Positions 22,922-31,247 of a stretch of DNA of 64,000 nucleotides are shown piece after piece; position 1 is the first letter of the stretch; the number at the start of each line of letters is the position of its first letter. A model generated the notes under the pieces. It ran no database searches, was not told where the DNA came from, and saw nothing but the letters and a program-made list of their open reading frames with translations. The stretch is from Orobanche coerulescens (Eukaryota; Streptophyta; Magnoliopsida; Lamiales; Orobanchaceae). The position numbers and the translations under genes were made by a program. Location: contig CM065804.1 in assembly GCA_033398695.1 (NCBI GenBank), positions 124,057,501 through 124,121,500 of the forward strand. The letters are read 5' to 3'.

Positions 22922-24021
22922 ATGCTGAGGCGTCGAGGCCGAGGCCATGGTCGTGGTGGTAGTCGTAATCAGGAGCGTGAGAGGGCGACTCACTCCTTGC
23001 CGAGTACCAATCAGCTCGGTATAGATCAGGGACATTCTCATTCAGCTAGCGTTAATGACGTTGGCGCCGCCACCATCCTTCGTTAGGTGGTTGATCAGTT
23101 AGTGCAGATGAATCAGGACGTACATCGGAATGAGAACCCAGATGGTGATAACGGGGCTAGTAAGTGGTTACGAGATGTGATGAAGATGCAGCCGCCCCGT
23201 TTTGTGGGTTTGTTTGACTTGTTAGGTTGGGAAAGCTGGCTCTTCCAGTTGGACAGAATATTTGATGCTGTAGCTTGTCCGGATGAAAAGAGGGTACCCA
23301 TTGCTCAGTACTTGCTTGACAAAGAAGCTGCAGACTGGTGGCAGGCTGTAGTGCCTGCAGATCGTACACCTACTTGGCTGAGTTTAAGACCGCCATGGAG
23401 GCAGAGTATTGCCCGTTGCAAGTTCGTGAACGCAGGACCGTTGAGTTTTTCTCGGCTATGCCTCAGGATGTGTCGATATCCCAGGTGATAGTCGATTTTA
23501 ATCGACAACTGGCTTATGTTCGTGATCAAGTGAGAAGTGAAGCGGACAAGGTCCGATACTTCAATATGCGCATGAAACCCCATATCCGTGAGAGTATGGC
23601 TCCGCTCATGTGTACCACCCTGAAGGAATATCAGGACCGAGCTTTAGCCATTGAGATGGCCGTTTCTGTGACGGAATCTGGTTCAGAGAGTAAGAGACAT
23701 AAGACCTCGAGTAACTTCTCAAGAGGCCAGAGAAGTGAGATCCGTGAGCCTGTTGCTTCGCAGTTTCCTTCTGGGAGCACTCCTCGTTCGGTTGACCAGT
23801 CTAAGAACCTCACTCCGGAGGCGAGTAAGACGATCGGTGTGAAAACTTGCTTTAACTGCAGCCGTGTAGGCCATGCGAGACAGAATTGTCGTTCGCCACC
23901 GGTTAATTATTTTAAGTGCGGCCAACTAGGGCACCAAGCGGTGCATTGTGAGACCGTTGCCAAGATGTTTGGGAATCGGGTTTTCGTTCCTACTCGGGGA
24001 GGACCCAGTGGTGTCCAGTGA
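22922..24021 (+). pseudogene. E3 gag, damaged, gag-only
   Basis: The ATG at 22,922 opens an Arg/Gly-rich N-terminus (MLRRRGRGHGRGG) like that of the E7 gag. TAG at 23,084-23,086 and a one-base frameshift near 23,375 break it. The capsid-type region reads LLGWESWLFQLDRIFD, then AEFKTAMEAEYC, FNMRMKPHIRESMAPL and LKEYQDRALAIEMA. Two zinc knuckles follow: CFNCSRVGHARQNC is intact, the second starts YFKCGQLGHQ with the first Cis-position Cys replaced by Tyr. It ends at TGA 24,019-24,021 shortly after the knuckles, with no protease after it. Gag would coat RNA; all enzymes would have to come from relatives such as E4 or E7, which share the same Gag layout. Confidence 0.87.
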
Positions 24022-24587
24022 TGTAGTTGTGTATCGTACTTTGTGTTGTAATTCGTGTAGAGATTGATATTTATTGCGTGAGCTTTTTGATTTTGTTTGT
24101 ATTCTATCATGATGTTTTATTTTAAGTTTTGGGATGAAACTTATTTTTAATAGGATAGAATGTAATATCCGATATTCTCGTTTTATGTTATCTTGAATTG
24201 TTTGTGTCTTGACGTCGGACATTTTCTTGTTGACGAGAATCGGAGTGATTTCTATCGTGATACTATATTTGTTTTTATCGCATAGCCATTTTAGTCGGGT
24301 GCGACTTGTTGTCGCATGCGTTTCTTTGATTAAATGTGTGCATGTGATGTGATATATGATGTGCCGTTAATTGCTCTTTATTGTCTTGAATCATAGTCGG
24401 TGGCGTTGTGTTGGTCGTCGTGGGGTGTGTTTTCACGCCGTATATTCCTTTGCGTTGCTTGTAACGCTTTGCCGATGGGCGAAAGTTACGCATTTCTTGT
24501 GTATCTCATTGAGTTTTCCTGTTGGGATATTGCTTCTCCCTACTTGTTTTAAGTTTCGGGACGAAACTTATTTTAAGGAGGGTAGTA
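24022..24587 (+). other. E3 3' non-coding region with relic LTR start and two hairpin/purine-tract copies
   Basis: Two successive end signatures are present. The first is AAGTTTTG-GGA-TGAAACTT (24,124-24,142), then AATAGGATAGAA and a TGTAATATCCGATATT LTR-like start at 24,161. The second is TAAGTTTCG-GGA-CGAAACTTA (24,550-24,570), then TTTTAAGGAGGGTAGTA and the real 3' LTR at 24,588. The intervening ~425 bp may be a truncated LTR start of another family fused to a second 3' end. Confidence 0.65.
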
Positions 24588-25116
24588 TGTAATATCCGCA
24601 AATTTGATTTCCGGTAATTTTCCTTTTTACGGAGAGAGTCCATTTCGACGACTCTCTTGTGATCGTTTCATCATTCTGAGAATTATTAATTCTGCACTTT
24701 TTGTCATCCGAGTTCGTTTCGGTATCATTTTGTTGAGTTCCGTGTTCTTTAACGACTTTTCCGCACTTGAGTTCGATTCTTGCGAATCTCGTCCGAAACT
24801 GTTCCTTAGAGTTTCTCGTAAGTTCATTTAATGTTATTGTTCACGTTGTAAGCTTTGGTTTGGTGTTTCGATCGTGTATCGTGTATTTCGGACGTTTTGG
24901 CCATTTTCGTAATTTCCCAAAGTTTGGGGTAATTACTTCCGTTGTCGAATTTCGAGCCCTCGGGTGGTCGGAATCGTGTGTTCTATTAGTGTTCGGATTC
25001 GTCTTTGCGAGTACTTCGTAATCGTGTTTTCGGTTTACATTCAGGTCTGAGTTTCGGGATTTTTCGGACCGTCGGATCGACCGAGGCCTGGCTGGCCATA
25101 CCTGGACGAGTAACGG

Positions 25117-25275
25117 CCATAATGGCCCGGCAGTAACGGCCGTAAGGCCTGTTACGTACGTAACAGTCTGCCGGTTACGTACGCAACATGTTGGCATATT
25201 TGGTACAGGGAGTTCGGCCATGGCCGATTCCGTACGTAGGCCATGGCCGATTACGTACGTAAGCGGTCGGCCAGG
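25117..25275 (+). repeat. E3 3' LTR palindrome block upstream of TATA-like box
   Basis: Several perfect CpG-containing palindromes in 160 bp: TGTTACGTACGTAACA (25,150-25,165), TCGGCCATGGCCGA (25,214-25,227), GGCCATGGCC (25,239-25,248), TTACGTACGTAA (25,251-25,262), plus imperfect copies. Bases differ from the E2/E4 motif; the position relative to the TATA-like box is the same. Confidence 0.8.
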
Positions 25276-25280
25276 GTCGG

Positions 25281-25290
25281 CTATTTAAAG
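25281..25290 (+). promoter_or_regulatory. E3 TATA-like box
   Basis: CTATTTAAAG directly after the palindrome block. Weaker than TATAAA; called from position and by analogy with E2 and E4. Confidence 0.4.
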
Positions 25291-25841
25291 GCCTAGACCG
25301 AGTCACATCCGGCATTTTTCATTTTTCTTCATTCCTTCCGCAATTTTTCACCATATATTGATGTATTTGAGTAAGAAAATCATGTAGCAACATATTTTGG
25401 AAGTTGGATTCGTGTTTAACATCATCTTCCACCCAGATCGAAGGTAAGAACACATAAACCCTTGGTTTTGGGAAATTTTGAGGTTTCTCGATGTTTTGGC
25501 TGATTTGATTCGTTTTAGTTCAGATTATTGTTAGAACTTGGTTGTATACTCGAAATCATTCATAACCCTTGAAGTTTTGTGGAACAAATTCGAGTATTTC
25601 TCCGCTAAAACGATTAAATTGGACTATGCCCTCAAAGTGTCCGATAAAATGCTTCAATGGGTAGAACTTGGGAAGTTCTATACGTTTTCATAGAATTGTG
25701 ATTGAATTGATATCGTTGTGACTTAGGAACGAAATTCTTGTGAAGAACTCGAGTCGGAACCCTTTCGTTCGTTGCCTTATTTGGGGTCCGAGCTTCCCGG
25801 TCGAACCGTGTTCTTCGGAGCGTTCAGTAGCAGTTATTAAG

Positions 25842-25848
25842 GCAAGTA
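25842..25848 (+). promoter_or_regulatory. Putative GC-type splice donor in E3 LTR
   Basis: AAG|GCAAGTA fits the known consensus of GC-AG introns. The same string occurs at corresponding sites in E4 (30,134 and 37,274) and E7 (61,556). The upstream exon-like text ATGGGTAGAACT is also shared with E7. Confidence 0.4.
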
Positions 25849-26254
25849 CCTTATTATACGACTTGTATCTTGCGACTAGTAATTATGTATGAGATTTGTG
25901 ATGATTTTGCTTGCCTTCGTAAATATGTTCCGTTTGAGTTGGTTGTGTTTTCCGCAATTTGAAGGCTTTGTGATAATGGTGTTATATTGGTATACGTGTT
26001 AGGCGTTGTGCCATTTTGTGCAGGATTGCGACGTACATATGGGATGGTTGTACACTTAGTTGTGCAATGTATTATGTACCGAACGTGTGTTATGTTGGTT
26101 GTGTGTCGTTGATTGATGATAGTTGTTGCGAGTGTTGAGATTGTGTTATGTGCATGTGATGTACGATTTTGTGGTGATCAACGTGATTGATTAATTGTGC
26201 TCATTGTTGTATGTAATGTGAATGTGAATGTGGATATGTGTGTGACCGCTAAGT

Positions 26255-26712
26255 TCACTCGTGTTGGTTCGACGGGACCTACGAGGATTCGTGGCAGTGG
26301 ACTACGGGGTCAGAACTTAGTGAGGTACTGAGGTCCAATCGTGCTGGTCTGACGAGGCCTACGATAACGCATGGTAGTGTACCATGAGTTTCGGACACAG
26401 TACGTCCCACCGGGTGAGCTCGACGGGGCTTAGGGTGACACGTGGCAGTGGACTACGGTGTCAGGACTGTGTGTGATTGTTGTGATTGATATAGTCTGTG
26501 CGGGTTGTTGAACCTACGGAGACACGTGACAGTGGATCACGGTGTCGGAATTAGTTATGTCTGGTTAATAGTCCGTGTGGGTTGTTGAACCTACGGAGAC
26601 ACGTGACAGTGGATCACGATATCGGAATTGATTATGTTTGTTTAATTGTGCGTGGTGTAGTCCGTGCGGGTTGTTGAACCTACGGAGACACGTGACAGTG
26701 GATCACGGTGTC
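26255..26712 (+). repeat. E3 LTR tandem repeats forming hairpins
   Basis: Three closely related ~85-bp units (about 26,490-26,712) plus diverged units upstream. Each recent unit holds two possible stems: TCCGT/ACGGA enclosing GGTT/AACC, then GACAC/GTGTC enclosing GTGA/TCAC. Older units keep pairing with other bases, for example CATGGTA-GTG-TACCATG near 26,357. Confidence 0.8.
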
Positions 26713-27090
26713 ATGAGCATGATTATTTTCAAATCAAAGTTTTGAAAGGAAAAGTTTTATGAAAATGAATGTTGGAGCGAGTCCTAAGCTTGAGTAAATG
26801 TTTCCCGTATTGTAAACTGTTGAGTTATGAAACAAGATTTGGGTTAAGGCCCAAAAGTTTTTCGAAAGGTTTTGTGAATCAGGACTTGAGGTCTTAAAGG
26901 TTTTGAAAATCTAAAAATTCCCGAGATGATAATCTTATTTTCGAATGCTTCATATCTTATCTTCCCTTGTGAAAACCTCCCGGGAATATTTTGATACTTG
27001 ATTATTATATTTGATTCACGATTATTATTTACTTGTTACATTTCGTATGATTTGATACTTGCACTAGTAAAACAGTGGAGTTTTACTAAC

Positions 27091-27130
27091 CCCTGAGTAA
27101 TCGGGGGGAGGATGTATGTTTTGCGTCCAG
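27091..27130 (+). promoter_or_regulatory. CCCC/GGGG mini-hairpin and putative acceptor (E3 LTR)
   Basis: ACCCCTGAGTAATCGGGGG, then GTATGTTTTGCGTCCAG and GTACATG. The 5' LTR has the corresponding text ending at 21,234. Parallel to the E2, E4 and E7 sites. Confidence 0.4.
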
Positions 27131-27493
27131 GTACATGCAGATTCAGGGGAGCAGTCACAGGATTGGCACAAGAGGATGACGAGCTGCGATACTAATCATG
27201 AGTCGAGAGTTGTTTTGATTTTTGTTGTGTTGTCAGAGTTGATTTCAGTCTTCCGCTGTATTGTATTTCGAACCCTGTGTGGGTAATGTTGTTTAAGTCA
27301 GTTTTGTCGATTGGGTTGTGTGACCTCATCGGTCTGTGTATTCATGTGTAAGTGACCTTAACGGTCTGTATCATTTTATTGTTTGACCCTGGCCGGGCAA
27401 GCATTTGGTTGTTTATGGATGTTTAGCCTGGTAGATCCTTGTGGAAAGGGTCTACGGCGTGTAATATTCCTATATGGTTTTGGGGGTGTTACA

Positions 27494-28291
27494 TTGCAGG
27501 TTGAAAAAGGACCTCTCTTCCTCCTCCTCTACATTTAAGCCCATGTATCATCCCACCATGTATAATTATTTTGATTGCATGTTAGGTTTTAAGTTAGAAA
27601 GGGAAGAATAAATAAGTTAAAAAAACAAATGTATGAAGTGTATTTCTTACCTCACTCTTGTTTCTTCTTCTTTCTTCCTCCCTTCCTTCTTCTCTCTTGC
27701 TCACGTTTTTGTCTCTCTCTATCTAAATCTCAGATTTTTTGTTCGTGTTGGGAGAATGGGAGTGTGTTGGGTGGTGTATGCATTTAAGAGGGGTGTAAGG
27801 TGGCTTGGGAAGTTGGAGGTGTAAAGAAAACTAGTGACATGTGGCTAAGGTGTCTTAGGATAGTGTCTTGCATGGGGGACATGAAGACTCTAGGTGTCTT
27901 ATATTCCTCCTTATGGCCTCCCCATGTGTGTGTGTGTGTGTGTTATTATATATGTTTTTTTGTATTTTAAGTGTATAAATATATAGATATTAAGTATTTG
28001 TTTAATAAAGTGGGCTAGGTGATTAGATTGGGCTTTAAGTTGTATTTTTAAATCTTATAGATTTTATAGGTTGGGCTTGACTTATTAGGTTTGACAAGTA
28101 GTCCATTAGATAGATATCATTTTCTTATTTAATTAATTATACGGTTTGACATATGAATTTCAAAATTGATAAATTGAGTAAAATAAATGGTAAAGTTAGA
28201 TTATATTGTGCTATATAGCAATTGTTACTCAATCATATTACAATAGGATATGTCCTACATATACTAACTATCAAATTTATGGGGTTCTACA
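27494..28291 (-). repeat. E1 5' LTR, segment 3 of 3 (LTR start side)
   Basis: Closely matches 1,370-2,187. On the minus strand the LTR starts TGTAGAACCCC at 28,291; satellite DNA begins at 28,292. A T-rich open frame at 27,633-27,824 mirrors the one at 1,494 and is not a gene. Confidence 0.88.
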
Positions 28292-28779
28292 ACTCGGTTT
28301 TAGAATAATTATCATATGGACGTGTTATGGAGGAAAATCGAGGCAGCCCTTTTTATGGATATTTTTTCATAATTTGTCCCTATGGATTTATAAAATTGAC
28401 GCGTTTATTTGAGGTAATCCGGAGCCGAGCCGGAGCCGAGCCGGAGGTGATACGGGTGGAACTCGGTTTTTAAAAGATTCTCATAGGTAGTACACGGGTT
28501 ATGGAGGAAAATCGAGGCGGCCCATTTTGAATATTTTTTCATAATTTGTCCCTATGGGTTTATAAGATTGAATACATGTTATTTGAGGTCATCCGGAGCC
28601 AAACCAAAGCTGATACGGTAGGAACTCAGCTTTCGATAATTTTGATAGAAGGTACACGTGGTATGGAGGAAAATTGAGGCGGCCCATTTTTTGGATATTT
28701 TTTCATAGTTTATCCATATGGATTTATAAGATTGAATACGCATTTATTTGGGGTCATCCGGAGCCGAATCGGAGCTGAT
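28292..28779 (+). repeat. Satellite, left block (about 3 monomers)
   Basis: Monomers of about 160 bp with the landmarks GGAGGAAAATCGAGG, GGATATTTTTTCATAATTT, CCCTATGGATTTATAA and GTCATCCGGAGCCGA. It is bounded by the E1 LTR and by E4, whose CTGAT target duplication lies at 28,775-28,779. It continues at 38,135, so E4 split one array. Confidence 0.93.
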
Positions 28780-29289
28780 TGTAATATCCGTGTTTTCTAT
28801 TTTTGGTGTATGTTCGTTTCGGACAGCTCGCTTAGCACTGTTTTGGGATTCTGAATCTATTTTGTTCTTGGAGTTTTTCCGTCTGGTCGAGTTTCGAGGA
28901 TGTTTTTGCATAATTTCATCTTGAATTATATCTTGCCGCATGTACGTTCGATTCTCGTAAAACTTGTTCGTTTTCGTTGTTTCTTGATTTGTATAAGTTT
29001 GTATGGTTGAGTTGATCGTGTTGAAACTTTCGGTTTGTTAATCCGACGTTGTATCGCGATTTTTCGGGCACTTGGGTCGTTCTTGTAATTTTCATAAGTT
29101 TGGGGAATTTCGCTTTATTTGTTTCGTTTCAGACTCTCTAGTGATCAAGATTATATTCTCTTTCAACGCTCAACTTTGTCATCTTGATTATTACGTGTTT
29201 ATGTTTCCGGATTCTGGTCTTGCTTCGTATTTCGGCACTTTTGTGCTGTTGGCAGCAGTGTACTGTGCAGTATTGAACTGCTGCCTGAG

Positions 29290-29579
29290 TAGCGCACGCT
29301 ACTCCGGACTTACTAGTGTGCGCTATCACTGTGTGGTTAGCGTACGCTAACCTGGGGTTCGTAGCGTGCGCTAACGATTTCAGCAGTCTGGGACAGTAGG
29401 TTCAGTACTTTGGTACTGGACCAGGTAGCGTACGCTAATTCAGCGTTAACGCATGCTAATTCCTAGTACTAGCGCACGCTAACCATGTTAGCTTGCGTAC
29501 GCTAACTGGAGGACAGTAGGCAGACTGTTCTTCCATGCCCCATTAGCGCACGCTAATGCTTGTGCGTAGCGTGCGCTAA
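29290..29579 (+). repeat. E4 5' LTR palindrome cluster upstream of TATA
   Basis: Ten copies or variants of TAGCGYRCGCTA in 290 bp, alternating orientation, including the self-complementary TTAGCGTACGCTAA. The 3' LTR copy is 36,427-36,717. Ends about nine bases before TATATAAATAG. Confidence 0.9.
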
Positions 29580-29587
29580 GACTGTTT

Positions 29588-29598
29588 TATATAAATAG
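29588..29598 (+). promoter_or_regulatory. E4 TATA box
   Basis: TATATAAATAG; the same in the 3' LTR near 36,725. Confidence 0.65.
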
Positions 29599-30133
29599 AC
29601 GGCAGTGATCAACCGTCATTTTTCCTTCATTTCTTATCCTTCTCGGATTTGAGCGATTCCAGGCGAGGGTTAGGGCCGATTCCGACTGTAGATCATCTTT
29701 CACTACCACCATGCATTCCTTGCGTGAATTCTTCAAGTTCCTAATCACTTTCCACCATCCGAATCAAGGTAAAAATTTCCAAAACCCTTGTTTTGAGATT
29801 TTGGGGGAATTTTGGGGATTTCTTGGGATTTGACTCTTATAGTCCGAATTATCACTGGATTATCGCTAGACTTCGATCGTGTACTTGTAATCCTTTGTTT
29901 TATTCATGATTTGTGGTTTTAAACTTCAAGTTTTCCATTGTTCGTCACTTATAGTCGACGATACCCAAGTCTTGACCGACAAATCGTTCCAAGGGGTAGA
30001 ATTAGGATTAATTCTTACCTTTCCGAATTATTGAGACTTGTGTATACCGTTATTGTGTTAGGGACGGATTTGGGAGGATTGTCCGGACCGAAACTTATTC
30101 CTTCGTCGTTTCCTTCGTTTCGTTTCACTCAAG

Positions 30134-30140
30134 GCAAGTA
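30134..30140 (+). promoter_or_regulatory. Putative GC-type splice donor in E4 LTR
   Basis: AAG|GCAAGTA, identical in the 3' LTR (37,274) and matched in E3 and E7. The candidate acceptor lies about 510 bases downstream (TGCAG ending 30,645; TTTCAG ending 37,786 in the 3' LTR). Confidence 0.4.
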
Positions 30141-30221
30141 CATGTATTACATTTCGTTATGTATGATGTGATTTTCGAAATGAATGATGAATTGTGATTT
30201 TTGGGTGCGTGAGTTGTGTTC

Positions 30222-30439
30222 CTTCCACCCGGAGTGTCCGACGGGATGTCTGGGGGTCGATACTAAGGGGTACGGCCGCGGAAGGGAACTTGGGTGCGTG
30301 TGTGATTGAACTTCCACCCGGAGTGTCCGACGGGATGTCTGGGGGTCGATACTAAGGGGTACGGCCGCGGAAGTGGTATCCCACAGAGTGTTCGACGGGA
30401 TGTCCGGGGTCGATACTAAGAGTGCGGCCACGGGATACC
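30222..30439 (+). repeat. E4 5' LTR tandem hairpin repeats, three units
   Basis: Units of about 63 bp sharing a core CGACGGGATGTCTGGGG. Their ends pair differently in each unit: CCTTCC/GGAAGG (30,221/30,280), ACTTCC/GGAAGT (30,310/30,369) and GGTATCCC/GGGATACC (30,375/30,432). The 3' LTR copy is 37,361-37,583. Changed bases with kept pairing point to selection on structure. Confidence 0.85.
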
Positions 30440-30992
30440 GATTGTGGTTTTGTGATATCGTGATGATTGGGCTGATTTGATTGCCAATGTAGTATTCCGG
30501 AATATTTATGGCAAATGACTTATGTTTGAGATGATTGTGTAAAAACCATATTTTGTATATAATGTTGTGTAATTGTGTACTTGCACTAGCTATTCGAATG
30601 TTAACCCCTTAAATGGGGGAAATGCGTCTTATGCATTTAGTGCAGGAGAGAGGCGAGGAGCAGGCACGGGACACGCACGCAAAGGATGGGATGGCTTGAT
30701 GATGTGGCTCGAGTCTGTATTTTTATGTTTTGTCATTGCATTTGTCGAGTACCGGAGTTAGACTGTTTACTTTGAAACTTGGTTTAAGTCCCCTGCGTGG
30801 GCAATGAATTGGATTTTATCTTAGGTTCCTGTACTCCGTTAAAATGTTTTGGCCAAGGCCACGGCCTTACTTACTTTTGAGTGCATCATTTGGGATTATA
30901 TTGTGGTTTATGTGTCATGTGTTAGCCTGGTAGACCTCACGAGGGTTCTACGGCGTGTAATGTCCCATTTGTGAATTGGGGTGTTACATTTA

Positions 30993-31004
30993 TGGTATCA
31001 GAGC
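30993..31004 (+). promoter_or_regulatory. E4 primer-binding site
   Basis: TGGTATCAGAGC, exact initiator-Met complement, after a 4-base spacer (TTTA). Confidence 0.93.
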
Positions 31005-31247
31005 ATAGGTTTTGAATACCTAGGCTGTCGGTGAATTTTGGGTCTGTTAGTTGCGTCATTAGAGTCAGTCATTGAGCCTAATATCATCATGCTACCGTCT
31101 TTTCGTGCGACCCGTGGCTGTAAGTCTCCTCGAACTCTTATATTTCTGTAATTCGTTTTCTTGCGTTGTTCGGAATCGTGACTTGTGTTACCAACTTTGT
31201 GAATTGTGAATCTTTCTGATCTTGTTCTTTTCTCATTTTCCTTCAGT

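Larger units (their letters stand above)
19971..27493 (+). mobile_element. E3: gag-only LTR retrotransposon with mosaic 5' LTR
   Basis: Inserted in the E1 5' LTR: the uninterrupted paralogue at 1,355-1,375 joins the two flanks. Flanking 5-mers are TCGTA (19,966-19,970) and TTGCA (27,494-27,498), a target duplication with two transitions, so the insertion looks old. Order: short 5' LTR (1,628 bp), primer site, 1.3-kb leader, gag pseudogene, relic LTR boundary, hairpin and purine tract, long 3' LTR (2,906 bp). There is no protease, RT or integrase, making it non-autonomous. Confidence 0.88.
24588..27493 (+). repeat. E3 3' LTR, full-length form
   Basis: 2,906 bp, TGTAATATCC to GTGTTACA. In order: palindrome-rich block (25,117-25,275), CTATTTAAAG (25,281), AAG|GTAAG at 25,444, AAG|GCAAGTA at 25,842, hairpin-forming tandem repeats (26,255-26,712), CCCC/GGGG mini-hairpin, acceptor-like CAG at 27,130 and terminus. 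Confidence 0.88.
567..28291 (-). mobile_element. E1: decayed minus-strand Ty3/gypsy chromovirus carrying two nested elements
   Basis: On the minus strand the order is 5' LTR (28,291 to 8,003, split in three), primer site (7,998-7,987), accessory coiled-coil ORF, gag-protease, RT, RNase H, integrase with chromodomain-like tail, hairpin, polypurine tract and 3' LTR (from 2,187 leftwards). E2 (9,309-18,636) and E3 (19,971-27,493) are inserted in the 5' LTR. The three 5' LTR pieces sum to about 3.4 kb, matching the 3,355-bp intact LTR of the sister element E5. The 5' LTR start at 28,291 abuts satellite DNA, so E1 appears to have inserted into the satellite. Its left end is lost at the E0 junction. 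Confidence 0.88.
28780..30988 (+). repeat. E4 5' LTR
   Basis: 2,209 bp, TGTAATATCC to GGTGTTACA. Palindrome cluster 29,290-29,579, TATATAAATAG near 29,588, AAG|GTAAAA at 29,769, AAG|GCAAGTA at 30,134, three hairpin repeats 30,222-30,439, CCCCTTAAATGGGG near 30,606 and an acceptor-like AG at 30,645. Confidence 0.94.

Noticed and set aside
29290..29579. CRISPR-like array of short repeats and spacers
   Set aside because: Repeats are only 12 bp, in both orientations, with irregular spacers, in an LTR of a plant retrotransposon and with no cas genes.
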